A DNA stretch of 64,000 nucleotides from DASVWZ01 sp963708575 (GTDB lineage: Bacteria > Acidobacteriota > Terriglobia > Terriglobales > Acidobacteriaceae), in assembly GCA_963708575.1 (NCBI GenBank), contig CAVPTB010000007.1, positions 2,542,001 to 2,606,000 on the forward strand. Reading direction: 5' to 3'. Positions within the stretch are counted from its first letter, which is position 1, and the number at the start of each line of letters is the position of its first letter. A model generated the notes under the pieces. The model was not told the origin of the DNA, made no database searches, and saw nothing but the letters and a program-made list of their open reading frames with translations. The translations under genes and the position numbers were made by a program. This document shows positions 1-8,680 of this stretch, one piece after another.

Positions 1-30
1 ACATGTCAAACGGGAATGCCTGATTGACGG

Positions 31-50
31 CAACTTCGCTCAAAGATGAC
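31..50. repeat. Half copy of the dnaK-dnaJ intergenic hairpin repeat
   Basis: These bases resemble the right arm of the inverted repeat at 2440-2498, with a one-base indel and two substitutions. The matching left arm is not visible before it, so this may be a decayed or truncated copy. The similarity is short and could be chance. Confidence 0.3.
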
Positions 51-132
51 GGGTTTGCTAGAGGGGTCGTTGTGAACGTCTGGACAGGGGGGAATTCGGC
101 GAATCTACGCACGCTTCTTCTGCATCTAAAAA

Positions 133-162
133 CTTGACAATGATTCGCTCAACTCTCATAAT
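133..162 (+). promoter_or_regulatory. dnaK sigma70 promoter overlapped by a HAIR-like HspR operator
   Basis: TTGACA at 134-139 and CATAAT at 157-162 are separated by exactly 17 nt, a near-consensus housekeeping promoter. Bases 133-153 read CTTGACA-N7-GCTCAAC, which matches the HspR operator consensus CTTGAGT-N7-ACTCAAG at 10 of 14 positions with exact spacing and covers the -35 box. A merR-type hspR homologue lies at 5534, so HspR repression of dnaK is a reasonable inference. No CIRCE element (TTAGCACTC-N9-GAGTGCTAA) is visible. Confidence 0.6.
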
Positions 163-227
163 ACTGCGGAGCGCAATCATTTATGTGCTGATAAATAAGC
201 ACTTACAGCGTTTCGGAGGATTAGTTT

Positions 228-2159
228 ATGGCTAAAATTATCGGGATTGATCTCGGGACTACCAATTCCTGCGTTGCAGTGATGGAAGGTGGAGAGCCCA
301 AGGTCATCCCCAACGAAGAAGGTGGGCGAACCACGCCATCGGTTGTCGGCTTCACCAAGACCGGCGAACGACTGGTGGGGCAAGTGGCCAAGCGCCAAGC
401 TATCACCAACCCGGAAAATACGGTTTATTCGATCAAGCGGTTTATGGGACGCCGCTACGACGAAGTGAACGAAGAAATGAAGATGGTCCCATACAAGGTG
501 GAGCGCGACGGCGACAATGTGGCCATCGTGGCACAGGGGAAGCGTTATACCCCGCCTGAGATTTCCGCGATGATTTTGCAGAAGCTGAAGAAGGCTTCGG
601 AAGACTATCTGGGCGAGAAGATCACCGAGGCCGTCATCACGGTACCGGCGTATTTCAACGACGCCCAGCGTCAGGCCACCAAGGATGCCGGCAAGATTGC
701 CGGTCTCGACGTAAAGAGAATTATCAACGAGCCCACGGCCGCAGCGTTGGCCTACGGACTCGACAAAGGTAAGGACGAGACCATTGCCGTATACGATTTC
801 GGTGGCGGCACGTTCGATATTTCGATTCTCGAAGTCGGCGAAGGCGTGATCGAAGTGAAAGCCACCAACGGTGACACTCACCTGGGCGGCGACAACATCG
901 ATCAGCGGCTGGTCGACTGGCTCATCGACGAATTCAAGAAGGACGAAGGTCTCGACCTGCGTGGCAAGGGCAACGAGATGGCGCTGCAACGTCTGCGTGA
1001 CGCAGCCGAGCGCGCCAAGATCGAGCTTTCAACCACGATGGAGACTGAGATCAATCTGCCGTTCATTACGGCGGACGCGAGCGGGCCGAAGCACCTGGTC
1101 AAGAAACTGACCCGGGCCAAGCTCGAGTCGATGATCGAAGACATCATCCAGAAGTCAGTCGGGCCTTGCAAGCAGTGCATGAAGGACGCGGGCGTTGACG
1201 CCAGCAAGATCAACGAAGTTGTGCTGGTTGGCGGCCAGACTCGCATGCCTCGTATTCAGGCGCTGGTGAAAGAACTGTTCGGGAAGGAACCTCACAAGGG
1301 TGTCAACCCGGACGAAGTGGTCGCGATCGGCGCGGCGATTCAAGGCGGCGTGCTGAAGGGCGAAGTGAAAGATCTGCTTCTGCTCGATGTAACTCCGCTG
1401 ACGTTGTCGATTGAAACTTTGGGCGGCGTGGCGACTCCCATGATTCCGCGGAACACGACGATTCCGACCCGCAAGACGGAAACGTTCTCGACCGCGGCGG
1501 ACAGCCAGACGTCGGTCGAAGTTCACGTGCTGCAGGGTGAACGTCCGATGGCAGCGCAGAACCGGACTCTGGGCAAGTTCCACTTGACCGGGATTCCACC
1601 CGCACCGCGCGGCGTACCACAAGTCGAGGTCACGTTTGATATCGATGCCAACGGCATCCTGAACGTGACGGCGAAGGATAACGCTACGGGCAAGGACCAG
1701 AAGATCACGATTACGTCGTCTTCGGGTCTGAGCAAAGAAGAAGTCGAGCGCATGGCCAAGGAAGCCGATGCCCATTCGGCGGAGGACAAGGCGCAGCGCG
1801 AGGCCATTGAAGCCAAGAACCAGCTCGACACTCTGGTTTACAGCGTGGAGAAGATGCTGAAGGAGCATGGCGACAAGATCTCCGGCTCGGAACGCGGCGA
1901 CGTTGAGAACGCACTGGCGGATGCCAAGAAGGCGCTCGAAGGCGGCGACAAGGCGGCGATGGACAAGGCTCGCGAGAGCTTGACCCAGGCATCGCACAAG
2001 CTGGCCGAACAGATGTACAAGGCGGCTCAGCCACAGCCTGGGGCAGGCACGGGCCCAACGCCGGACGCGGGACCGCAGCCAGGCACAGATGGCGGCGCTC
2101 AGAAGAAAGATGAAGGAGTCATCGACGCGGAATACGTCGATGTCGAAGACAAGAGATAA
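228..2159 (+). CDS. dnaK: Molecular chaperone DnaK (Hsp70)
   Basis: This is the cytoplasmic Hsp70 chaperone, which binds exposed hydrophobic peptides in ATP-driven cycles with DnaJ and GrpE. At 643 aa it has the usual length. The N-terminal phosphate-binding signature GIDLGTTNSCVAV is at residues 6-18, the actin-like ATPase covers roughly 1-385, and the substrate-binding beta domain and helical lid follow. The tail is proline/glycine rich and ends IDAEYVDVEDKR, like the usual acidic DnaK terminus. The ATG has a strong GGAGGA at 215-220. It leads a block with a small ORF and dnaJ; grpE and hrcA are not in the window. Expression is probably controlled by the HspR-like operator over its promoter. 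Confidence 0.98.
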   Translation: MAKIIGIDLGTTNSCVAVMEGGEPKVIPNEEGGRTTPSVVGFTKTGERLVGQVAKRQAITNPENTVYSIKRFMGRRYDEVNEEMKMVPYKVERDGDNVAIVAQGKRYTPPEISAMILQKLKKASEDYLGEKITEAVITVPAYFNDAQRQATKDAGKIAGLDVKRIINEPTAAALAYGLDKGKDETIAVYDFGGGTFDISILEVGEGVIEVKATNGDTHLGGDNIDQRLVDWLIDEFKKDEGLDLRGKGNEMALQRLRDAAERAKIELSTTMETEINLPFITADASGPKHLVKKLTRAKLESMIEDIIQKSVGPCKQCMKDAGVDASKINEVVLVGGQTRMPRIQALVKELFGKEPHKGVNPDEVVAIGAAIQGGVLKGEVKDLLLLDVTPLTLSIETLGGVATPMIPRNTTIPTRKTETFSTAADSQTSVEVHVLQGERPMAAQNRTLGKFHLTGIPPAPRGVPQVEVTFDIDANGILNVTAKDNATGKDQKITITSSSGLSKEEVERMAKEADAHSAEDKAQREAIEAKNQLDTLVYSVEKMLKEHGDKISGSERGDVENALADAKKALEGGDKAAMDKARESLTQASHKLAEQMYKAAQPQPGAGTGPTPDAGPQPGTDGGAQKKDEGVIDAEYVDVEDKR

Positions 2160-2186
2160 CCCGGCGACCGAGTCGCTGGCTTACTC

Positions 2187-2208
2187 AGGGGCGCTTCGGC
2201 GCCCCTTT
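2187..2208 (+). terminator. Terminator after dnaK
   Basis: A hairpin of 8 bp (AGGGGCGC/GCGCCCCT) closed by a UUCG tetraloop lies 28 nt after the dnaK stop and is followed by a short T run. The T tract is only three bases, so it may attenuate rather than stop transcription into the downstream genes. Confidence 0.7.
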
Positions 2209-2239
2209 GTCACAACTATTTCAGAAGTGGGGGAGTACA

Positions 2240-2416
2240 TTGCAATTCAAAGTAAAGGATAGGGAATATTTTTTGGCATTTGTCGAAGATGAGAAGCGCT
2301 GGTTTGTGTTCTCGCCTTCAAATGATGGAATGGAGCGTCTTCCAGTGTATGTAGACGTGAAGACTTACGAGCGCAGCAGCGGCTTTGAAAAGACTGCCGG
2401 GAACGCTCAGAGTTAA
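2240..2416 (+). CDS. Small hypothetical protein between dnaK and dnaJ
   Basis: This encodes a 58-residue acidic/basic soluble peptide beginning LQFKVKDREYFLAF. The family is not recognised. The frame stays open upstream to a TTG at 2207, but that codon sits in the tail of the dnaK terminator. The TTG at 2240 is preceded at 4-5 nt by the purine-rich GGGGGAG (2229-2235), so it is the better start. Residues such as EDEKRWFVFSP look like one beta-strand-rich domain. No signal peptide or membrane helix is present. Placement inside the chaperone block suggests stress-linked expression, but no function can be assigned. Confidence 0.55.
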   Translation: MQFKVKDREYFLAFVEDEKRWFVFSPSNDGMERLPVYVDVKTYERSSGFEKTAGNAQS

Positions 2417-2439
2417 TGAGTACTGTGTGTGACGTAAAC

Positions 2440-2498
2440 TGTCATCTTGGGCGGAGGTCGAGTCGCTAACGCGAATGGCAACTCCGCCCAAGATGACA
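2440..2498. repeat. Long inverted repeat between dnaK and dnaJ
   Basis: A perfect 17-bp inverted repeat (2440-2456 and 2482-2498) flanks a 25-nt loop in the 99-nt gap before dnaJ. There is no T tract after it, so it is not a classical terminator. It resembles the intergenic palindromes scattered through acidobacterial genomes, and a partial relative is at 31-50. It could limit read-through or stabilise mRNA ends. Confidence 0.75.
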
Positions 2499-2515
2499 AA
2501 CTGCTATAGAGACCA

Positions 2516-3760
2516 ATGGCCACTACAACAAAAAAAGATTATTACGAGCAGCTAGGCGTTAAGAAAACTGCCTCGGTGGACGAAATCCGCAAGGCATTCC
2601 GCAAACTTGCGCGCAAGTATCATCCCGACGTCAATCCCGGAGACAAGTCAGCCGAAGAAAAGTTCAAAGTGATCTCCGAGGCCAACGACGTCCTTAGCGA
2701 TCCTAAGAAGCGCAAGATCTACGATCAAGTGGGGTTCTATTCCGACAACATCGATCCCGCCACGGCCGAAGCTTATGCCCGGGGCGGAGGTACGGGCGGC
2801 GGAGGCTTCCCCGGCGGCTCCTCCGGGGGACAACAGCCAGGCGCTCAGGGCGCACATTTTGATTTCAACGGATTCGACTTCTCAGACCTATTCGAGGGAG
2901 GAGGCCGCGCCGGCGCTCGCCGGACGGGCTCGACCAACGCCGGAAGCGGCGGCTTTCGCGACATCTTCTCGGGAATTTTCGGAGGCGGACGCGGGGCACA
3001 AGCTCAGGAAGGTCCCGAGCCGGGGTCTGATCTCGAGTACCAGGTTAACGTGCCTTTTTGGACGGCGATCCGCGGGGGAGTCATGCGGCTGAACATCGCC
3101 CGGCGTGACACCTGCACGAACTGTCATGGACAGGGTTATATCGAGGCTCCGGGAAAGTGTCCGGAGTGTAATGGCACCGGTCAGATTACGCAGACTGGCG
3201 GACGGATGAAGTTCAACGTTCCGTGTCCGCGCTGTCATGGGACGGGGAAAAACCTTTCTCCGTGCCCGGTGTGTCACGGAGAGGGAACGGTAGACCGGAC
3301 CGAGCCTCTGGAAGTTCGTATTAAGCCGGGCACTCGCGACGGCCAGCGCATCCGCATCGCGGGCAAGGGGAATGCCGGAGCTCACGGAGGTCCTCCGGGA
3401 GATTTGTACGTGATTATCAAGATCGGCGAGCATCCGGTTTTTCGGCGCGAGGGAGACGACATCTATCTCACGGTTCCGGTGACGGTGTCGGAAGCCGCTC
3501 TAGGAGCCAAAGTCGAAGTTCCGACGATTGATGGACGGGCTCAGTTGCGCATTCCTCCGGGGACGCAATCGGGGCAAAAACTTCGGCTAAGGGAAAAAGG
3601 CGTGCCTTCCGCTACGAAAGAGGGGGTCCGCGGGGACGAAATCGTCGAAGTCAAACTGACTGTGCCTGTACCGCGCGACGAGGAAACCAAAGAACTGCTG
3701 CGCGAACTGGCCAAGCTCAATCCTGAGGACCCGCGGGCTGAGTTGTTCAAGGAAATTTAG
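2516..3760 (+). CDS. dnaJ: Chaperone protein DnaJ (Hsp40)
   Basis: This is the co-chaperone that stimulates DnaK ATPase activity and delivers substrates. At 414 aa it has the full type I architecture. A J-domain at about residues 5-72 carries the HPD tripeptide (YHPDVNPG). A long Gly/Phe-rich linker follows at about 90-165. The zinc-binding domain has four CxxCxGxG-type repeats (CTNCHGQG, CPECNGTG, CPRCHGTG, CPVCHGEG), and two C-terminal beta domains follow. The start is the ATG at 2516. No strong ribosome-binding site is visible, only the weak purines in TAGAGACC. It lies downstream of dnaK with the small ORF and hairpin in between. Confidence 0.97.
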   Translation: MATTTKKDYYEQLGVKKTASVDEIRKAFRKLARKYHPDVNPGDKSAEEKFKVISEANDVLSDPKKRKIYDQVGFYSDNIDPATAEAYARGGGTGGGGFPGGSSGGQQPGAQGAHFDFNGFDFSDLFEGGGRAGARRTGSTNAGSGGFRDIFSGIFGGGRGAQAQEGPEPGSDLEYQVNVPFWTAIRGGVMRLNIARRDTCTNCHGQGYIEAPGKCPECNGTGQITQTGGRMKFNVPCPRCHGTGKNLSPCPVCHGEGTVDRTEPLEVRIKPGTRDGQRIRIAGKGNAGAHGGPPGDLYVIIKIGEHPVFRREGDDIYLTVPVTVSEAALGAKVEVPTIDGRAQLRIPPGTQSGQKLRLREKGVPSATKEGVRGDEIVEVKLTVPVPRDEETKELLRELAKLNPEDPRAELFKEI

Positions 3761-4005
3761 CCAACAAAAAACCGCAACACTGAGTGTGGCCAATTCTGCT
3801 GATTACCTCCGTACCTCTTCGCTCCCAGAAATTTTTCTAATTTCTCTCAGAAAAATCTTGCATCTGTGGAAATTTCTCGTAATCTCTACACTGCGAACTA
3901 ACTCCAGCGTAATTCCTGGAATCTGAATCAACTGGGAAGCCCGTCAGCGAACCAGCCCGCGCAGAGTAGCTGAGAGTGAGTCGCCCGAGGAGGAAGACAT
4001 AGAAA

Positions 4006-5415
4006 TTGGCAACAGCTAACGCAACCCACCCGCGGATCCCGCAGCCTTCCCTGGTTCCCAACCGAAAGAAATCGGTTCGCCTCACTCTTTGGCCTCTCGT
4101 CGCCGCCACTTTTTTTATGGTATCCGGCGGAACGTATGGCACCGAAGATATTGTGCATGGCGCAGGCTACGGCAAAGCGATCCTGATTCTCCTGCTGACT
4201 CCGATCCTGTGGAGTCTCCCCACCGCCTTCATGATTGGCGAACTCTCAAGCGCGCTGCCCTACGAGGGTGGTTACTACGCTTGGGTGCGCCGCGCCATGG
4301 GCAATTTCTGGGGATTTCAGGAGGCATGGCTGTCTCTGGTTGCGTCCATTTTCGATATGGCGATCTATCCAACTCTGTTCGTGCTCTACCTCAACCGCCT
4401 GTTCCCTTGGTTTGCTGAGGGACATCGGGGCGTGATGGTAGCGCTCGGAGTCGTGATCGTGTGCGCTCTCCTCAATATTGCCGGGGTGCGTGTGGTCTCA
4501 ACCACGTCGCTCTGGCTGTTCTTTATCTTGTCGGCCCCGTTTCTCGCGATCGTCGTGCTCGCGCCGTGGAAGATCGGCGCGCTGACCCACGCGACGACAG
4601 CTCCCGTGGGATCCAATGTCGGTATCTTGACCGGCCTGCTCATCTGCATGTGGAACTACATGGGATGGGACAACGCCTCGACCATCGCAACGGAGGTTGA
4701 GCGTCCGCAGCGGACTTATCCGCGGGCGATGCTGGTGGCGGTGGCGATTGTGAGCGTCAGTTATGTTGTGCCGGTCGCCGCCATGTGGGTGACTGGACTC
4801 CCTGCAAGCGCATGGGAAACCGGCTTCTGGGCGGACATTGCCGGACTGCTCGGCGGCCCGCTGCTTCGCATCGGTCTGGCGCTGGGCGGTATGATCAGCG
4901 GCTTCGGAATGTTCAACGCGCTGGTGATGAGCTACTCGCGGCTACCGCTGGCGATGGCAGAAGACGGCATGCTTCCGAAGATTTTTGGCAAGCTGCATCC
5001 GAAAACGCGCGCGCCATGGGTGGCGATCATCGGTTTGGCTACGTGCTGGGCGATGTGCCTGGGACTGGGCTTCGAACGCCTGGTCACTTTGGACATCCTT
5101 CTCTATGGCGGGAGTCTAGGCTTGGAGTTCGCTGCGCTCATCTGGCTGCGCTTCCGCGAACCGGACTTGCCGCGAGCGTTCCGCGTTCCCGGAGGCACAT
5201 TCGGCGCTATGGCGGTCGGCATAGCTCCCATGATGCTGCTCGGCTTCTCGGTAGTAAGAAGCGAAACCGAACAGGTTTTGGGGATGAGTTCCTTCGCCTT
5301 CGGGATGATTCTGATAGCGGGAGGCGTGGTGGCCTATTTCATCAATCATGCGCTCAAGCCCGGCGGCTGGACCCAAGCTGCCAAAGAAGAGCCGCAAATG
5401 GCATCAGGCGACTGA
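4006..5415 (+). CDS. APC-family amino acid permease
   Basis: This is an inner-membrane amino acid/polyamine-type permease of 469 aa with about 12 hydrophobic segments. The sequence YEGGYYAWVRRAMG near residue 85 and the Gly-rich first helix (MVSGGTYGTEDIV) fit the APC superfamily, whose members exchange or symport amino acids. The substrate cannot be read from the sequence. The best start is TTG at 4006, about 10 nt after the strong AGGAGG-type site at 3988-3995; the next in-frame ATG (4119) would remove part of helix 1. It stands alone between dnaJ and hspR, with about 245 nt of AT-rich DNA upstream, and a link to heat shock is not evident. Confidence 0.85.
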   Translation: MATANATHPRIPQPSLVPNRKKSVRLTLWPLVAATFFMVSGGTYGTEDIVHGAGYGKAILILLLTPILWSLPTAFMIGELSSALPYEGGYYAWVRRAMGNFWGFQEAWLSLVASIFDMAIYPTLFVLYLNRLFPWFAEGHRGVMVALGVVIVCALLNIAGVRVVSTTSLWLFFILSAPFLAIVVLAPWKIGALTHATTAPVGSNVGILTGLLICMWNYMGWDNASTIATEVERPQRTYPRAMLVAVAIVSVSYVVPVAAMWVTGLPASAWETGFWADIAGLLGGPLLRIGLALGGMISGFGMFNALVMSYSRLPLAMAEDGMLPKIFGKLHPKTRAPWVAIIGLATCWAMCLGLGFERLVTLDILLYGGSLGLEFAALIWLRFREPDLPRAFRVPGGTFGAMAVGIAPMMLLGFSVVRSETEQVLGMSSFAFGMILIAGGVVAYFINHALKPGGWTQAAKEEPQMASGD

Positions 5416-5443
5416 GCCCTCTAATACCCGAAAATCAAGAAAG

Positions 5444-5471
5444 CCCGTAGATGTGCAGAAGCGTCTACGGG
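5444..5471 (+). terminator. Hairpin after the permease gene
   Basis: An 8-bp perfect stem (CCCGTAGA/TCTACGGG) with a 12-nt loop lies about 30 nt after the permease stop. No T tract follows directly, and a run of seven T is only 30 nt further on (about 5502). It may be a weak terminator or an mRNA 3' end stabiliser. Confidence 0.4.
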
Positions 5472-5533
5472 TTGAATACCGTAGATTACTGCGCCTGTTT
5501 GTTTTTTTGGATATGATCTGATCACGTAACCTT

Positions 5534-5932
5534 ATGACCAAACGGAAATCCAAGGGCGCCTACATGATCTCTTCCGTGGCGGAAATGTACGGCATCCATC
5601 CCCAGACCCTGCGGCTCTACGAGCGCGAGGGCTTGCTGAAACCGTCTCGCACGGAGGGAAATACCCGCCTGTACACCGACGAAGACCTCCTGCGCCTGGA
5701 GTTCATCCTGTCCCTTGCCCGCGATCTGGGAGTCAATATCAGCGGCATGGCGATCATCTTGCAAATGCGGGAACGCATGGAAGAAATGCAGCGTCAGATT
5801 CAGGAGTTCGTGCAATACATCCAGGAAGAAGTTCTGACGCGGGCCAATGCCGCTGCCGATCCAGCTCGCGGAGCTATCGTCCCGGTTCGGCGGCCCATCG
5901 TCGGCCCGATCAATCCGGCCCGGAAAAAGTAA
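5534..5932 (+). CDS. hspR: MerR-family heat-shock repressor HspR
   Basis: This is a 132-aa MerR-type regulator. The winged helix-turn-helix at residues 10-75 contains GIHPQTLRLYEREGLLKPSR followed by TEGNTRLY, nearly diagnostic of HspR, which represses the dnaK regulon by binding HAIR elements with DnaK as co-repressor. A coiled coil (residues about 85-110, RERMEEMQRQIQ) would mediate dimerisation. The tail is Pro/Arg rich. Unlike actinobacterial operons, hspR is separated from dnaK-dnaJ by a permease gene, but a HAIR-like site is present at the dnaK promoter. A TATGAT box at 5512-5517 could be its -10, without a convincing -35. Confidence 0.88.
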   Translation: MTKRKSKGAYMISSVAEMYGIHPQTLRLYEREGLLKPSRTEGNTRLYTDEDLLRLEFILSLARDLGVNISGMAIILQMRERMEEMQRQIQEFVQYIQEEVLTRANAAADPARGAIVPVRRPIVGPINPARKK

Positions 5933-5972
5933 GCCGGGCGCGAACTCCCCGCTTCTGTACAATCAGCCTTTC

Positions 5973-8576
5973 ATGATCCCTCCCGGTCACAAGTCAGCGC
6001 CGCCGACTCCCGTGTTCCAGTACGTTTGCCTGGCGCTGTTGTTCGTAGGCGCGATGGTCTTCCAAGTACGCTACGCGGAGGACATCTGGCAGGGAGAGAA
6101 GATAGACTTCGCCTTCGTTTCCCCGGCTACGGCTAGCGCCTCTCTCGAAATCGTGCGCCCCGAAGCCGAACAACTCGGGCTGCATTCCGGGGACACTCTG
6201 TTGGCTGTGAATGGTCAAAAATACACGGGAACCGCCGTTCTGGCAGAGGCCTATGCCAAGGCGCGACCGGGCGACCACATTGATCTGACGGTTATGTCGG
6301 CCTCCGGCCAGCATACGGTCTCGGTGCCGGTAACCGCGGGAAAGACGGCGACTGGCCGATTCGCGATGGACATGGTGATCAATATCGTCGCGCCGATCGG
6401 ATGCGTGCTGCTGGGTTGTTGGGTGGTTCTGGTCCGGCCGCGAGACAAGTTGGCCTGGATCCTGCTGGGACTGATGTTCGCCTTTTCTCAACTCTTCAGC
6501 GCGTTCAAAATTGAAAGCTGGGGGCCGGGTTATCGCGAGGTGGCGGTGACTTATCGCACCCTGCTGGCCATCGGGTGGCCAATTTTCATGTTCCTGTTCG
6601 GATTTTTCTTTCCCGAGCCTTTTCCGTTCTATTTGCACATGAAGCCATGGAAACGGTGGATACCGATCCTGGTGGTGGCTCCGATTCTGGTGAATTGTTA
6701 CTACCTGGGGTTGATATCGATTGCCGAATTGACGGACTGGGCTAAGGCAAAAACCATCGTGCACAGTTACGCCCCGTGGCAAACACCTCTGCGCATTTAC
6801 ACCTATTTCGTAGTTGGCTTCGGTTTTTTTAGTTCCATCTTCACGAAGTCGTCTATGGCGATTTCTCCGGACGCCAAGCGCCGGCTGCGATTGCTTTACT
6901 GGGGCGCTACGGTCGCCATGGTCCCGCTGTTCTTTATCACCTTGATCTCGTCTTTTAGCGGGAAGTCGATCTACGACATTTTCCCCGATTGGGTAATCGG
7001 CCTAAGCCTGATTGTCACTCCGATTTTTCCCTTGACCCTGGCATACGTGATTGTGGTGCAGCGTGCCATGGATGTGAGAGTTGTTCTCCGCCAAAGTTTG
7101 CAGTATGGCTTGGCCAAGAACGGAATCCGGATGCTGCAGGTTGTCGCCACCGGCGTCGTGATCGCGACCGCTTTCGCTCTGGGAAGCAACTCCAACCGCG
7201 TCGGCAAGATGATCGTGATCGGAATCGCGGTCACGATCGGATTCAGCATCCCGCGAATTGGGGACCGTTTACGCCAGTGGATCGATCGCAAATTCTTCCG
7301 TGAAGCGTACAACGCCGAACAAGTGCTCAGCGAACTCAGCGATCAGGTACGCAGCCTGGTGGAGACTCGTCCTCTGATTGAAACTGTGGCGGCCCGCATT
7401 TCTGAAACGCTACATATTCCGCAGGTCGCGGTCTTGCTGGGCGGCGGAGGGCCGTTTCGTTCCGCGTACGCGCTGGGCTACGAAGGACTACCCCAAATCT
7501 CGTTTGCCGTCGGCGCCGGCACAGTAAAGATGCTGGAAAAGCAGAAGGAACCGGCACGCGTGTATATTGACGATCCAAATTCGTGGATCTATCGCGAGCC
7601 GGAAGTCGGGGAAGAGGATCGGGCGAAGTTGGCTCAATTACATAGCGAGTTGTTACTGCCGTTAAGTACGCGCGATAAGCTGCTGGGTTTCATCAGCCTC
7701 GGACCCAAGCGATCAGACGAACCCTACTCCGGCACCGACCTTCGCCTGCTGAAGTCAGTGGCCGCGCAAACCGGATTGGCGTTGGAAAACGCACGCCTGA
7801 TGTCAGAGATCGCTGATGAGGTCGCCCAGCGTGAACGCCTGAACCGCGAAGTCGAGATCGCCCGCGAAGTGCAGGAACGGCTGTTTCCGCAAACTCTGCC
7901 GCCGATTCTTGGGATTGAATATTCTGGCGCGTGCCGTCCGGCCCTAGGGGTGGGCGGAGACTATTATGATTTTCTTGCTTTGCCCGGCGGCCATTTGGGG
8001 ATCGCTGTCGGGGACGTTTCCGGCAAAGGCATAGCCGCTGCCTTGATGATGGCCAGTCTGCAAGCTTCGCTGCGCGGAGAAGCTACCCGTGCACCAGAAA
8101 ACCTCGCGGCCCTGGTGGCTAACGTCAACCATTTGGTGTACGAAGCCTCGTCTGCCAATCGTTATGCGACATTCTTTTACGCGCAATACGCTCCTGAGAC
8201 ACGCCAATTGACGTATGTCAACGCTGGACACAACCCACCGATGTTGTTCCATCCTGACGGTAAAGACTGGCAAGTGAGCCGGCTTGAAACCGGAGGCACG
8301 GTGGTAGGACTGCTAGAGAGCTTTCCTTACGAGCAATCGGCGGTCACCGTTGCTCCAGGAGACATTCTGGTCGCGTTTACGGATGGGATCAGCGAAGCCA
8401 TGAATAGCCTAGACGAGGAGTGGGGAGAATCCCCATTGATAGAGACGGTGAAACAATGCGGCGCCTTGCCTCCGTCGGAGATCATTGCTCGGGTTATGCA
8501 AGCCGCCGACGGATTCGTCGCCGGTGCTAAACAACACGACGATATGACTCTGGTTGTGCTCTGCGCCCAGGGCTAA
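5973..8576 (+). CDS. Membrane RsbU-type serine phosphatase with PDZ-like and GAF domains
   Basis: This is an 867-aa multidomain signalling protein. Order: TM helix at 12-33; an extracytoplasmic PDZ-like segment at about 60-120 (GLHSGDTLLAVNGQ); seven or so TM helices at 140-410; a GAF-like region at about 450-620; and a C-terminal PP2C/SpoIIE phosphatase. The metal-site motifs are GGDYYDF near 660, GDVSGKG near 679 and FTDGISEAMN near 805. Family members dephosphorylate anti-anti-sigma factors in partner-switching stress responses. The frame is open further upstream into hspR, but ATG 5973 gives a sensible N-terminus 40 nt after hspR, likely one transcript. No RsbV/RsbW partner is in the window. 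Confidence 0.88.
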   Translation: MIPPGHKSAPPTPVFQYVCLALLFVGAMVFQVRYAEDIWQGEKIDFAFVSPATASASLEIVRPEAEQLGLHSGDTLLAVNGQKYTGTAVLAEAYAKARPGDHIDLTVMSASGQHTVSVPVTAGKTATGRFAMDMVINIVAPIGCVLLGCWVVLVRPRDKLAWILLGLMFAFSQLFSAFKIESWGPGYREVAVTYRTLLAIGWPIFMFLFGFFFPEPFPFYLHMKPWKRWIPILVVAPILVNCYYLGLISIAELTDWAKAKTIVHSYAPWQTPLRIYTYFVVGFGFFSSIFTKSSMAISPDAKRRLRLLYWGATVAMVPLFFITLISSFSGKSIYDIFPDWVIGLSLIVTPIFPLTLAYVIVVQRAMDVRVVLRQSLQYGLAKNGIRMLQVVATGVVIATAFALGSNSNRVGKMIVIGIAVTIGFSIPRIGDRLRQWIDRKFFREAYNAEQVLSELSDQVRSLVETRPLIETVAARISETLHIPQVAVLLGGGGPFRSAYALGYEGLPQISFAVGAGTVKMLEKQKEPARVYIDDPNSWIYREPEVGEEDRAKLAQLHSELLLPLSTRDKLLGFISLGPKRSDEPYSGTDLRLLKSVAAQTGLALENARLMSEIADEVAQRERLNREVEIAREVQERLFPQTLPPILGIEYSGACRPALGVGGDYYDFLALPGGHLGIAVGDVSGKGIAAALMMASLQASLRGEATRAPENLAALVANVNHLVYEASSANRYATFFYAQYAPETRQLTYVNAGHNPPMLFHPDGKDWQVSRLETGGTVVGLLESFPYEQSAVTVAPGDILVAFTDGISEAMNSLDEEWGESPLIETVKQCGALPPSEIIARVMQAADGFVAGAKQHDDMTLVVLCAQG

Positions 8577-8680
8577 AAGCGTAGCTGGTTACCTACACAT
8601 CATTTTTCGCAGAATGATCAATCCAACTGGCCAGCGCCTGCGATTACTCAAACCTGTAATAATGACCGGACTGGACTTTC

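Noticed and set aside
177..989. 270-aa antisense frame opposite dnaK
   Set aside because: It mirrors dnaK codon bias; no ribosome-binding site, and its product has no plausible domain.
1155..1997. 280-aa antisense frame within dnaK
   Set aside because: Same reason: long open shadow frames are common in GC-rich genes.
5853..5972. Longer N-terminus for the RsbU-type phosphatase overlapping hspR
   Set aside because: The extra 42 codons lie mostly within hspR and give no sensible domain; ATG 5973 fits better.
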